Below, piece by piece: positions 51,732 through 60,508 of a stretch of DNA of 64,000 nt (within the stretch, counting starts at the first letter, position 1; each line of letters opens with the position of its first letter). The DNA is from Luteimonas sp. J29. Its GTDB lineage: Bacteria > Pseudomonadota > Gammaproteobacteria > Xanthomonadales > Xanthomonadaceae. The stretch lies in the NCBI RefSeq assembly GCF_000472505.1, contig NZ_AWZR01000004.1, positions 1 through 64,000 of the forward strand, read 5' to 3'. The notes under the pieces were generated by a model. It worked only from the letters and a program-made list of their open reading frames with translations. It ran no database searches and was not told the DNA's origin. Made by a program: the position numbers and the translations under genes.

Positions 51732-51737
51732 GGACCG

Positions 51738-51743
51738 ACTCTA
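51738..51743 (-). promoter_or_regulatory. -10 element (TAGAGT) for apparently leaderless DUF488 transcript
   Basis: On the - strand TAGAGT ends six bases before the DUF488 ATG (51731), with no ribosome-binding sequence between. Confidence 0.4.
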
Positions 51744-51782
51744 GGCCCATGGACGGCGCCGATCAATCCGCGCCCGCCGCGC

Positions 51783-53270
51783 TCAGTAGCCCTGTTCGCG
51801 CAGCGTCGCGCGCACCTGCTCGTGCCGCGCCTGCAGCGCTGGCGCGGGCGCGGGGCCGAGCAGGCTGACCACCACGATCGCCACGGTCGCGGCGAGGAAG
51901 CCCGGCACCATCTCGTACAGCGCGCTGCCGGTCTGCTTCCACAGCAGCACGGTGGCCGCGCCCACCAGCATGCCGGCGAGCGCGCCGTTGCGGGTCATGC
52001 GTTTCCAGAACACCGAGAGCACCACCACCGGGCCGAACGCCGAGCCGAACCCCGCCCACGCGTAGGCGACCAGGCCCAGCACCCGCGATTCGGGATCGCG
52101 CGCGATCCACATCGCCAGCGCGGCCACCGCCAGCACCATCGCGCGACCGAACCAGACCAGCTCGCGGTGCCCTGCGCGCGGACGCAGGAAGCCGCGGTAG
52201 AAATCCTCGGTCAGGGCGCTCGAGCACACCAGCAGCTGCGCCGCCAGCGTGCTCATGATCGCGGCCAGGATCGCCGACAGCAGCACGCCCGCGATCCACG
52301 GGTTGAACAGGAGTTCGGAGAGCACGATGAACACCCGCTCGGGGTTGGCCTCCACCGGCGCGGCATGCTCGGGATGGGACGCGAACCAGGCGATGCCGAA
52401 GAAGCCGGTGGCCATCGACCCGGCCAGGCACAGCACCATCCAGGTCATGGCGATGCGGCGTGCGCGCGGGATGGTGGCCAGGCTGTCGGCGGCCATGAAT
52501 CGCGCCAGCAGGTGCGGCTGGCCGCAGTAGCCCAGGCCCCATGCCAGCAGCGAGACGATCGCCATCGCGCCGCCGGCGGCGAACCAGTCCAGTCGCGAGG
52601 GATCCACCTGGTCGATCAGCGACAGAGCCTGTACCGGCCCGCCGACGCCGATGATCGCGAACACCGGTACCAGCAGCAGGGCGAAGATCATCAGCGTGGC
52701 CTGGACCGTGTCCGTCCAGCTCACCGCCAGGAAGCCGCCGATGAAGGTGTAGGCGATGGTCACCGCTGCGCCCCACAGCATCGCCTGGCCGTACGGCAGG
52801 CCGAACATGTTCTCGAACAGGCGCGCGCCGGCGACGATGCCCGAGGCGCAATAGATCGCGAAGAACACCAGGATCACCAGCGCCGACAGGATCCGCAGCA
52901 GCCGGCTGCGGTCCTCGAAGCGGTGGGTGAAGTAGTCCGGCAGTGTCAGCGCGTTGTGGGTGCGTTCGGTGTACACCCGCAGCGGGCCGGCGACGAAGCG
53001 CCAGTTGGCCCAGGCGCCGATCACCAGCCCGATCGCGATCCAGGACTCCGACGCGCCGCCCAGGTACAGCGCGCCGGGCAGGCCCATCATCAGCCAGCCG
53101 CTCATGTCCGAGGCGCCGGCGGCGAGCGCGGTCACGTAGCTGTTGAGCGAGCGCCCGCCGAGGATGTAGTCGTCGAAGGTGCGAGTCCGGCGCCAGGCGA
53201 CGAAGCCCAGGCCGAGCATGAGCAGCAGGTAGGCGGCGAAGGTGATGAACAGCGGCGAGGTCAGGGACAT
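51783..53270 (-). CDS. putP: Sodium/proline symporter
   Basis: PutP imports proline with sodium. The 495-residue protein has the sodium:solute symporter fold with about thirteen membrane segments, and typical PutP motifs: DDYILGGRSLNSYVTALAAGASDMSGWLMMGLPGALY, TLPDYFTHRFEDRS, AIYCASGIVAGARLFE, and VLLSAILAAIMSTLAAQLLVCSSAL. The ATG at 53270 fits the family start; the frame is open upstream but without homology. It is divergent from the remnant helicase gene. Confidence 0.93.
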   Translation of the reverse strand: MSLTSPLFITFAAYLLLMLGLGFVAWRRTRTFDDYILGGRSLNSYVTALAAGASDMSGWLMMGLPGALYLGGASESWIAIGLVIGAWANWRFVAGPLRVYTERTHNALTLPDYFTHRFEDRSRLLRILSALVILVFFAIYCASGIVAGARLFENMFGLPYGQAMLWGAAVTIAYTFIGGFLAVSWTDTVQATLMIFALLLVPVFAIIGVGGPVQALSLIDQVDPSRLDWFAAGGAMAIVSLLAWGLGYCGQPHLLARFMAADSLATIPRARRIAMTWMVLCLAGSMATGFFGIAWFASHPEHAAPVEANPERVFIVLSELLFNPWIAGVLLSAILAAIMSTLAAQLLVCSSALTEDFYRGFLRPRAGHRELVWFGRAMVLAVAALAMWIARDPESRVLGLVAYAWAGFGSAFGPVVVLSVFWKRMTRNGALAGMLVGAATVLLWKQTGSALYEMVPGFLAATVAIVVVSLLGPAPAPALQARHEQVRATLREQGY

Positions 53271-53404
53271 GCAGTGCGGCACCGGCGGTCGGGACTGGGC
53301 GCAGAGTGTGGCCGATGTGGTGCCGCCGGCGCCAATGGCCCCCGGCATGCGCCTCGCCCCCGGAACCGGACGGCGAACGGCGGGCGGAGGCGGCCGGTGC
53401 CGCC

Positions 53405-54445
53405 CGCATCGGGCGATGGCATGCCGCGGCGTACGGCCTGGGCATCGGCACCATCACCAGCGATGGCGCGCTGCAGGTCAAGCTGCTGCGCGGCGGCAGC
53501 CTGGGCAGCGTGGAAGAGGGCTTCCTCTCGCGCCTGCGCCCGCGCGACCGCTTCCAGTTCGCGGGGCGCACCCTGGAACTGGTGCGCCTGCAGGACATGA
53601 CCGCGTACGTGCGCATCGCGAAGAAGGCCGACGGCATCGTGCCGCGCTGGCAGGGCGGGCGCATGCCGATGTCGAGCGAACTCGGGGCGCGCGTGGCGCA
53701 GGTCCTGGCCGGTCCGCTCGACAGCCCCGAGCTGCGCGCGCTGGCGCCGCTGCTGGAACTGCAGGCGCGGATCTCGGCGCTGCCGGCCGCGGACGGCCTG
53801 CTGGCCGAGTCCGCGAAGACGCGCGAAGGCTGGCACCTGTTCCTGTATCCCTTCGCCGGACGCGGCGTGCACGAAGGCCTGGCCGCGCTGCTGGCGCTGC
53901 GCTGGAGCCGGCTGGCGCCCAATACCTTCGGCTTCGCGGTCAACGACTACGGCCTGGCGCTGACCGCGCACGCGCAGACGCAGATGGACGCGGACACGCT
54001 GCGCGCGCTGCTCGACCCTGCGCAACTGTTCGACGACCTGCGCGACGGTGCCAACCTGGGCGAGCTGGCGCGGCGCCAGTTCCGCGAGATCGCGCGCGTG
54101 GCCGGCCTCCTGCCGCCGTCGCTGCCAGGGCGCGCGCTGCGCAGCCTGCGCCAGCTGCAGGCCTCCAGCGGCCTGCTGTTCGACGTGTTGCGGCGCCACG
54201 ACCCGGGCCACCTGCTGCTGGAGCAGGCCGAGCGCGAAGTCTTCGAGTCCCAGCTCGAGGCGCGCGCGCTGCAGTCGGTGCTCGAACGCTGCCATGCCGC
54301 GCGCATCGACCTGCACCGGCCGAAGACGTTGACGCCGCTGTCGTTCCCGCTGTGGGCCGAAGGCATGCGCGGCACGCACAGCAGCGAGGACTGGCGCACG
54401 CGCGTGCAGCGCGTGGCCGAGCGCCTGGAAAAGCGCCATGGCTGA
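53405..54445 (+). pseudogene. C-terminal remnant of ligase-associated DEXH-box (Lhr-like) helicase
   Basis: Homology begins abruptly at about RWHAAAYGLGIGTITSDG and continues with LQVKLLRGGSLGSVEEGFLSRLRPRDRFQFAGRTLELVR, matching the C-terminal region of the ligase-associated DNA damage response helicases related to Lhr. The DEXH and helicase C domains, roughly 450 or more residues, are missing; putP on the other strand lies directly upstream. The frame remains open for about 345 residues to the end (GMRGTHSSEDWRTRV). The PdeM-type gene overlaps its stop codon, as in intact operons. A residual product is possible but cannot be an ATP-driven helicase. Confidence 0.75.
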
Positions 54446-55073
54446 GGCACTGGAGCTCGCGATCGCCGGCGAACCGGTGCGGCTGCTGGCCGACCGCGCG
54501 CTGTACTGGCCCGCGCGCCAGCGGCTGCTCATCGCCGACCTGCACCTGGGGAAGGGCGACACCTTCCGCGCCGCCGGCATTGCCGTGCCCAGCGGCGGCA
54601 CCGCGCACGACCTGTCGCGGCTGGATGCGCTCGTCGGGCACACCCGTGCGCGCGAGCTGTGGATCCTGGGCGACTTCCTGCACGCGCGCCGCACGGACGC
54701 GGTGGACGCCGCCTGGCGCGCGTTCCGCGATGCGCACGCCGGCATCGCGATGGCGGTGGTCCCGGGCAACCACGACCACGCCTTCGATCCGGAGGCGGCG
54801 GGCGTGGAGCGGCTTCCCGACGGCATCGTCGACGGCCCGTTCGCCTTCCGCCATGCACCGCCGTCGCAGGCCACCGCTTCGCACGTGGTCTGCGGCCACG
54901 TCCATCCGGTGCTGCGCCTGCCGGGTGCCGGCCGCCACCCCCTGTTCTGGCTGCGCGACGGCATCACCGTGCTGCCGGCCTTCGCCGCGTTCACCGGCGG
55001 CCACCAGGTGCCGCGTGCACAAGGCCGCGGCAGCGTGCTGTGCAACGGCCGCCAGCTGCTGCGCCTGCCCTAG
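54438..55073 (+). CDS. pdeM: Ligase-associated DNA damage response endonuclease PdeM-like
   Basis: This 211-residue calcineurin-like phosphoesterase has all metal-binding motifs: DLHLGKGD (DxH), LGDFLHARR (GDxxH), GNHDHAFD (GNHD) and CGHVHPVLRL (GHxH). That length and the N-terminal LLADRALYWPARQRLLIADLHLGK fit PdeM, encoded with a LigD-type ligase, a nuclease and a helicase in DNA repair clusters. Here only the helicase tail remains upstream and no ligase is in the window. The ATG overlaps the end of the helicase remnant by 8 bases. Confidence 0.86.
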   Translation: MAEALELAIAGEPVRLLADRALYWPARQRLLIADLHLGKGDTFRAAGIAVPSGGTAHDLSRLDALVGHTRARELWILGDFLHARRTDAVDAAWRAFRDAHAGIAMAVVPGNHDHAFDPEAAGVERLPDGIVDGPFAFRHAPPSQATASHVVCGHVHPVLRLPGAGRHPLFWLRDGITVLPAFAAFTGGHQVPRAQGRGSVLCNGRQLLRLP

Positions 55074-55418
55074 GATCCATATCCCGACCCGGACCGCGGC
55101 CGGCGCCGCGTCGTGGTGGCGCCGCTCGCGAACGGCGTCGCAGCTGCGTGATCGACCTCCTGGTGGCATCGCCAGGGCCGGGTGGCGAGGCGGGCGTCGC
55201 ATCGCCCGCAGGCAGCGGCCCGCCACCGTGGCGGCGAGACCGCACCGCCGCTGAACAAACGCTTTCGATTGGTCCCGCACGCGGGATAAAGAATCCACGA
55301 CGAAGGCATTGGGCGCCGGGTCCGCGCACCCATCTTCTGGACACGCCGCGGTGGCGTCGCCCCTTGCGACGGCCTGCGGCGGAGTGATTGCTCCAATCCC
55401 CCAACCAGGAGAGACACC
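55074..55418. other. Gene-free stretch before outer-membrane protein gene
   Basis: No gene is seen in these 345 bases. The part from 55250 to 55300 is less GC-rich and holds a candidate promoter (55263-55290). The rest shows no convincing structure. Confidence 0.5.
55263..55290 (+). promoter_or_regulatory. Candidate promoter for the OmpA-like barrel gene
   Basis: TTTCGA (55263-55268) and GATAAA (55285-55290) are separated by 16 bases, close to sigma-70 spacing, in a locally AT-richer patch. The leader to the ATG at 55419 would be about 120 bases. Confidence 0.35.
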
Positions 55419-55946
55419 ATGCGTTCCAAGCTTCTTGCCACCACCCTCGCCGCCGTGCTGCTGGGCGGCGCGTCCCTCGCCCACGCCCAGGACACCGGCT
55501 GGTACGCCGGCGTCGGTGCCGGCCAGGCGCTGGTCGACGAGCGCGGCTACGACGACGAGGACGCCGCGTTCTCGGTCTTCGGCGGTTACCAGTTCCATCG
55601 CAATTTCGCGCTCGAGCTCGGCTACACCGACTTCGGCAAGCTGGAGCCGCGCGGCGAAGGCGCCAACCTCGAGGCGTCGTCGGTTTCGCTGGCCGCGGTC
55701 GGCATCCTGCCGTTCACCGAGAAGTTCTCGGGCTACGCCAAGGCCGGCTTGCAGCGCTGGGACATCGACGGTTCGCTGCCCGGCCTGACCGGCACCACCA
55801 GCGGCGACGGCACCGATCCGCTGTACGGCCTCGGCCTGCAGTACCGCTTCACCGACGCGGTGGCGCTGCGCGGCGAGTACGTCCGCAGCGAGTTCGAGGA
55901 CGCCGACGTCGACACCGCCCAGGTGCAGGTGCGGTTCGACTTCTGA
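55419..55946 (+). CDS. Small outer-membrane beta-barrel protein (OmpA transmembrane-like)
   Basis: This 175-residue protein has a signal peptide (LATTLAAVLLGGASLAHAQ). Alternating strands follow: GWYAGVGAGQALV, AFSVFGGYQFHRNFALELGYTDFGKLE, FSGYAKAGLQRWDID, YGLGLQYRFTDAVALRGEYVRSEF. It ends in VQVRFDF with a terminal Phe, as expected for outer-membrane barrels. It resembles the eight-stranded OmpA/OmpW-like group without a peptidoglycan-binding domain. AGGAGAG precedes the ATG and a strong terminator follows. Confidence 0.88.
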   Translation: MRSKLLATTLAAVLLGGASLAHAQDTGWYAGVGAGQALVDERGYDDEDAAFSVFGGYQFHRNFALELGYTDFGKLEPRGEGANLEASSVSLAAVGILPFTEKFSGYAKAGLQRWDIDGSLPGLTGTTSGDGTDPLYGLGLQYRFTDAVALRGEYVRSEFEDADVDTAQVQVRFDF

Positions 55947-55983
55947 TCCGCGCCACGCCGGCACGGCCGGCGACACTCCGCAC

Positions 55984-56013
55984 GGCCCGGTGCGCGCCAG
56001 CACCGGGCCTTTT
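55984..56013 (+). terminator. Rho-independent terminator after the barrel gene
   Basis: GGCCCGGTGC (55984-55993) pairs perfectly with GCACCGGGCC (56000-56009) across the 6-base loop GCGCCA, followed by TTTT and further T-containing sequence. It lies 38 bases after the stop codon. Confidence 0.85.
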
Positions 56014-56123
56014 CATTGCCTGTCCTTGGCGCCCGGGCGTCGCCGGCCACGCGCGGGCCGGGGTGCCGTGGCAAAGCCGCGGGCCGGGCGCAGGCGCACG
56101 CGGCCGGGACCGCGGGTCGGGGA

Positions 56124-57071
56124 TCAGAACGGCTGTTCCGGACCCACCGGCACCACCCCGGTCGGATTGATGGTGGTGTGGCTCTCGTAATAGTGGCGCT
56201 TGATGTGGTCGAAGTGCACGGTGTCGCGGATGCCCGGCACCCCCATCATGCGTGCGGTGAAGGCGTGCAGCGCGGGGTAGTCGGCGATCCGCCGCAGGTT
56301 GCACTTGAAGTGACCGTGGTAGACCGGATCGAAGCGGATCAGGGTGGTGAACAGGCGGATGTCGGCCTCGGTCATCGCGTCGCCGACCAGCCAGTCGCGG
56401 CCCGAGAGCTGCTGCTCCAGCCAGTCGAGGGTCTCGAACAGCGGCAGCACCGCCTCCTCGTAGGCCTCCTGGGTGGTGGCGAAGCCGGCGCGGTACACGC
56501 CGTTGTTGACCGTGTGGTAGACGCGCTCGTTGACCGCGTCGATCCGCGCGCGCAGCGGCCCGGGGTAGAAGTCGCCCGGTGTCGCGCCCAGTCCGTCGTA
56601 GGCGGTGTTGAGCATGCGGATGATCTCGGACGACTCGTTGTTGACGATGCTGCCGGTCTGCTGGTCCCACAGCAGCGGCACGGTCACGCGGCCGGTCATG
56701 CCGGGACGGGCGCGCGCGTAGAGCTGGTGCAGGTAGCGCGCACCCATCACCGGCTCGGGGCCGACGCCGGGGCCGGGCTCGAACGTCCAGCCGTGCTCGC
56801 GCATGCGCCAGTGCACCACCGACACCGGCAGCAGGTCATCGAGCCCCTTGAGCGCGCGCACGATCAGGGTGCGGTGCGCCCAGGGGCAGGCGTAGCTCAC
56901 GTACAGGCGATAGCGGCCGGGTTCGGCGCGGTATCCGCGCTGCCCGTCGGGCCCGGGGCCGCCGTCCGCGCCCAGCCAGTCGCGGAAGCTGGCCTCCTCG
57001 CGCTTGAAGCGCCCGTCGCCGCTGGTGTCGTACCACTTGTCGTGCCATTCGCCTTCGATCAACAGGCCCAT
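56124..57071 (-). CDS. Glutathionyl-hydroquinone reductase / xi-class glutathione transferase
   Basis: This 315-residue protein matches the glutathionyl-hydroquinone reductase family (YqjG, PcpF). It has RFKREEASFRDWL near the start, the catalytic motif SYACPWAHRT with Cys62, LWDQQTGSIVNNESSEIIRMLN, and the C-terminal VYHGHFKCNLRRIADYPAL. These enzymes use glutathione to reduce glutathionylated quinones. AGGAGG lies before the ATG at 57071; the frame is open further upstream without homology. It is divergent from the DUF2946 gene. Confidence 0.93.
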   Translation of the reverse strand: MGLLIEGEWHDKWYDTSGDGRFKREEASFRDWLGADGGPGPDGQRGYRAEPGRYRLYVSYACPWAHRTLIVRALKGLDDLLPVSVVHWRMREHGWTFEPGPGVGPEPVMGARYLHQLYARARPGMTGRVTVPLLWDQQTGSIVNNESSEIIRMLNTAYDGLGATPGDFYPGPLRARIDAVNERVYHTVNNGVYRAGFATTQEAYEEAVLPLFETLDWLEQQLSGRDWLVGDAMTEADIRLFTTLIRFDPVYHGHFKCNLRRIADYPALHAFTARMMGVPGIRDTVHFDHIKRHYYESHTTINPTGVVPVGPEQPF

Positions 57072-57168
57072 CGGACGCCTCCTGCGCGTGCGCATGGAAC
57101 AACGATGATGCCAGTCGCCGACAGCCCGCACGTTCACCCGCCCTGCATGGGGCGAGGCGGTGCAGCCG

Positions 57169-57174
57169 TATACT
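57169..57174 (+). promoter_or_regulatory. -10 element (TATACT) for apparently leaderless DUF2946 transcript
   Basis: TATACT ends nine bases before the ATG at 57184 with no Shine-Dalgarno sequence between. This supports ATG 57184 over the in-frame GTG at 57160. Confidence 0.45.
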
Positions 57175-57183
57175 TCCGCGGCA

Positions 57184-57585
57184 ATGGTCCGCCAATCGTC
57201 CACCTTCAGGCATCTGGCCGTGCTCGCCCTGCTGGCGGTGCTGCTCTCGGCGCTGGCGCCGACGGTGAGCCGCGCGGTGGCGGCCACCACGGCGAAGGGC
57301 GCGCCGATCCTGATGGAAATGTGCACGGTGGCGGGCATCAAGCTGGTCGATGTCTCGCCGTTCATTGGCGCGGCCGACGAGCAGCCGGCACCGCCGGCCT
57401 CGCCGATGGCGCCGGCCTGCGACTACTGTGTGCTCGCCACCCCGCTGCTGGTGGTGCTGGCGCTGCTGCTGGCCGCGCTGGCGTGGAGGCCCGCGCCGCC
57501 CGCCGATCGCCGCTACGCGCTGGCGCAACGGCCGCTGCGCAACCTGCGCGGGCTGGGCTCCCAGGCGCCACCCGTCCTGTCCTGA
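57184..57585 (+). CDS. DUF2946 family protein, copper-cluster associated
   Basis: This 133-residue protein has an N-terminal hydrophobic signal/anchor (HLAVLALLAVLLSALAPTVSRAVA), a Cys-containing periplasmic part (MEMCTVAGI), the DUF2946 CxxC motif in PACDYCVLA, and a second membrane segment (LLVVLALLLAALAW). Family members are usually found beside TonB-dependent copper receptors and copper chaperones, as here. The role is unproven; the cysteines suggest metal handling. Confidence 0.85.
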   Translation: MVRQSSTFRHLAVLALLAVLLSALAPTVSRAVAATTAKGAPILMEMCTVAGIKLVDVSPFIGAADEQPAPPASPMAPACDYCVLATPLLVVLALLLAALAWRPAPPADRRYALAQRPLRNLRGLGSQAPPVLS

Positions 57586-57649
57586 ACCGCACGTCCGACC
57601 GGTCCGCGCGCGGCCTTCGCGCCGCGCCTTCGTGCTTCAGGAGCAGAAC

Positions 57650-59791
57650 ATGCCGATCCCATCCCGGCGGGCGCCGCGTGCGCCGCGCCCGTGCGCGGCC
57701 GTGCTGGCCGCGCTGTCGTTGTCTGCCACCGCGTTCGCCGGGGCCGCGCCCGGGCACCGGCCGCCGCCGGACGCGCGGACGCTCGATGCCGTCGAGGTCC
57801 AGGGCCACCGCAGCCCCATCGACGCCGAACGCGCGCTCACGCCCGGCGGCGTCAGCGTCGTCGACGGCGACAGCTTCCACCTGCGCCCGGTCACCAACCT
57901 GGCCGACGCGCTGCGCTACGTGCCCGGCGTATGGGTCGAGAGCAGCACCGGGGGCGATGCCGTGTTCCTCTCCAGCCGCGGCTCGAACCTCGATGCCACC
58001 GGCTACGACGGCAATGGGGTCAAGCTGTTCCAGGACGGCCTGCCGGTGTCCACGGCCGACGGCAACAACCACAACCGCTTCCTCGACCCGGTGGCGGCCC
58101 GGCACGTGGTGGTCGTGCGCGGCGCCAATGCGCTGACCTACGGTGCCAGCAACCTGGGCGGCGCGATCGACTTCATCACGCCCACCGCGCGCAACAGCCC
58201 GCCGGCGCAGGCCGCGTTCGCCGCCGGCAGCCACGGGCTGTGGAGCGGACGACTGACCGCCGGCGGCGTGTCGGGCGATCTGGATGGAATGCTGACGCTC
58301 GAAGCGCTGGGCCGCGACGGCCACCGCGAACACAGCCGCCAGGACCGCGCCGGGCTGTATGCCAACGCCGGCTGGCGCGCCACGCCCACGCTGGAGCTGC
58401 GCCTGTTCGCCAGCTACATCGACAGCGAGGAGGAGCTGGCCGGCGGCCTGAGCCGCGCGCAGTTCGACGCCGATCCCTACCAGGCCAACCCTTCGGCGGT
58501 CAGCGGCAATTTCCAGCTCGACGTGCGCACCACGCGCCTGGCGGGCAAGGCGGACTGGGACCCGGGCGACGGCCGGCGACTGGAGGCGGGCCTGTCGTGG
58601 GAGGAGCAGCACCTGTACCACCCGATCGTCGACAAGGTGATGGTCGATTTCGACGGGCCGGGGCCGATGCCGCCGGTGGAGGTGTTCAGCCTGCTCAAGA
58701 TGACCGACCAGCGCACGGCCGGCGGCATGCTGCGCTACGGCGTGCGCCTCGGCGACCACGACCTGCTGGCCGGCATCGACCTGGCCGACACCCGCGAGAC
58801 CGGCGGCAACCACCGCAACGACGGCGGCCGCCGCAACGGGCTGACCGGCACCATCGACAACCGCTCCGACAGCGTGGAGCTGTTCCTGGCCGACCGCTGG
58901 CGCTTCGCACCGGACTGGACCCTGGTCTACGGCGCCCAGGGCGTGCTCACCGGCCGCGACGTGCGCAGCACCGACATCGCCAGCGGCGCCTCGCGCCAGC
59001 TGCGCGCCGACTACGCCTCGTTCAATCCGCGGCTGGGCGTGATCCGCCACCTGGCCCCGGGCAGCGAGGCGTTCGCAAGCCTGGGCCGCCTGTATGAAGC
59101 GCCGACGGTGTTCGAGCTGGAGGACGACGCCCGCGGCGACGGCTCCACGCTCGACGCCATGCACGGCACGGTGGTCGAGGCGGGCCTGCGCGGTGCCAGT
59201 GCACCGGACGGCGCCGCCGCGGCCTGGCACTGGGACGTGTCGCTGTACTACGCGCGCATCCGCGACGCGATCCTGTCGGTGGAAGACCCGTCGGCGCCCG
59301 GCACCAGCCTGTCGACCAACATCGCGCGCACCGTGCACGCGGGGCTGGAAGCGGCGGTCGGCGCCAGCTTCCGGCCGGGCGGCGGCGCGCACCGCATCGA
59401 GCCGCTGGTCAGCGCCACCGTCAACGCGTTCTCGTTCGACGACGATCCGGTCTACGGCGACAACGACCTGCCGGCGGCACCCGCCTACGCCGTGCGTGGC
59501 GAAGTCATGTACCGCCATGCCCGCGGCTTCTTCGCGGGGCCCACCTTCGACCTGGTGGGCGCGCGCCATGCGGATTTCGCCAACCGCTACCGCGTCGGCG
59601 GCTACAGTCTGCTGGGCCTGCGCCTGGGCATCGAGCGCGAGCGCTGGCAGCTGTTCGCCGAAGCGCGCAACCTCGCCGACAGGGACCACGTCGGCACGTT
59701 CAGCGTCCGCGACCGGGCCGGCCCGGACGACGCCATCCTCCAGGCCGGCATGCCGCGCACGCTGCATGCCGGGCTGAGGGTCCGATTCTGA
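57650..59791 (+). CDS. TonB-dependent receptor, probable copper receptor
   Basis: This 713-residue protein has a signal peptide (AAVLAALSLSATAFAGA), a plug domain (LDAVEVQGHRSPIDAERAL, VVVVRGANALTYGASNLGGAIDF), and a beta barrel with LYEAPTVFELE and the closing HAGLRVRF ending in Phe. Position between a DUF2946 gene and a PCu(A)C copper chaperone gene supports a copper-related ligand, though the sequence alone does not prove it. CAGGAG precedes the ATG. Confidence 0.88.
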   Translation: MPIPSRRAPRAPRPCAAVLAALSLSATAFAGAAPGHRPPPDARTLDAVEVQGHRSPIDAERALTPGGVSVVDGDSFHLRPVTNLADALRYVPGVWVESSTGGDAVFLSSRGSNLDATGYDGNGVKLFQDGLPVSTADGNNHNRFLDPVAARHVVVVRGANALTYGASNLGGAIDFITPTARNSPPAQAAFAAGSHGLWSGRLTAGGVSGDLDGMLTLEALGRDGHREHSRQDRAGLYANAGWRATPTLELRLFASYIDSEEELAGGLSRAQFDADPYQANPSAVSGNFQLDVRTTRLAGKADWDPGDGRRLEAGLSWEEQHLYHPIVDKVMVDFDGPGPMPPVEVFSLLKMTDQRTAGGMLRYGVRLGDHDLLAGIDLADTRETGGNHRNDGGRRNGLTGTIDNRSDSVELFLADRWRFAPDWTLVYGAQGVLTGRDVRSTDIASGASRQLRADYASFNPRLGVIRHLAPGSEAFASLGRLYEAPTVFELEDDARGDGSTLDAMHGTVVEAGLRGASAPDGAAAAWHWDVSLYYARIRDAILSVEDPSAPGTSLSTNIARTVHAGLEAAVGASFRPGGGAHRIEPLVSATVNAFSFDDDPVYGDNDLPAAPAYAVRGEVMYRHARGFFAGPTFDLVGARHADFANRYRVGGYSLLGLRLGIERERWQLFAEARNLADRDHVGTFSVRDRAGPDDAILQAGMPRTLHAGLRVRF

Positions 59792-59872
59792 CCGCGCCGG
59801 GGCGGCCGGCCCGCGCGCCGGCAGCGCTCGCGACCGCAGCCACGTTTTCCTCGAGCCACCGGGAGTTGAACG

Positions 59873-60457
59873 ATGAACACCACGATCTTCCGCGCCGCCG
59901 CCCTGGCCCTGCTGCTGGCCGGCTGCGGCCAGCACGGGCAGCAGGCCCCGCATCCCGAGGACCAGGCGCCGGACCGGGCCACGCCCGCGGACCACCCGCA
60001 GGCCGCCCGGGACGGACACGGGCAGCACGAGGGCCGGGGCCGCCACTGGCTGGCGGGCGACCTGGAGGTCTCCGCCGCCTGGTCGCCCGCCATTCCGCCG
60101 GCGGCGCCGGTGGCCGGCGGCTACCTGGCGATCCGCAACCACGGCGGCGAGGACGACCGCCTGGTCGAGGTGCGCAGCGACGCGGCGCAGCGGGTGGAGA
60201 TCCACGAGGTCCGGCACGAGGACGGCATGGCGCGCATGCGTCCGCTGCCCGACGGCCTGCCGTTGCCCGCGGGCGAGGCGGTGGAACTGCGTCCCGGCGG
60301 CTACCACCTGATGTTCATCGGCCCCGGCGATGGCTTCGTGGCCGGGCGCTCCGTGTCGGCCACCCTGGTCTTCGAGCGCGCCGGCGAGCTGGCGGTGGAG
60401 TTCGAGGTGCGGGCGATCGCCGCGCAGTCGCCCGCAGGCGGCCACGAGCACCACTAG
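59873..60457 (+). CDS. Copper chaperone PCu(A)C lipoprotein
   Basis: PCu(A)C proteins bind Cu(I) in the periplasm and deliver it to cytochrome oxidase assembly. This 194-residue protein has a lipobox (ALLLAGC, Cys18), a His-rich linker (about 20-58), and the copper site H111-X10-M122-X22-H145-X-M147, close to the family consensus H(M)X10MX21HXM. A C-terminal GGHEHH tail may add a second metal site. It follows the TonB receptor gene after about 80 bases. Confidence 0.93.
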   Translation: MNTTIFRAAALALLLAGCGQHGQQAPHPEDQAPDRATPADHPQAARDGHGQHEGRGRHWLAGDLEVSAAWSPAIPPAAPVAGGYLAIRNHGGEDDRLVEVRSDAAQRVEIHEVRHEDGMARMRPLPDGLPLPAGEAVELRPGGYHLMFIGPGDGFVAGRSVSATLVFERAGELAVEFEVRAIAAQSPAGGHEHH

Positions 60458-60462
60458 GGCCC

Positions 60463-60495
60463 GGCCTCCCCGCGGCATGCCGCCGCGGGGAGGCC
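60463..60495. terminator. Bidirectional hairpin terminator between copper chaperone and catalase genes
   Basis: GGCCTCCCCGCGGC (60463-60476) pairs perfectly with its reverse complement (60482-60495) around the loop ATGCC. It lies directly after the copper chaperone stop codon and before the converging catalase stop codon. The T tract is short (TT), so termination efficiency is uncertain. Confidence 0.65.
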
Positions 60496-60508
60496 TTGGC
60501 GGCCGGGC

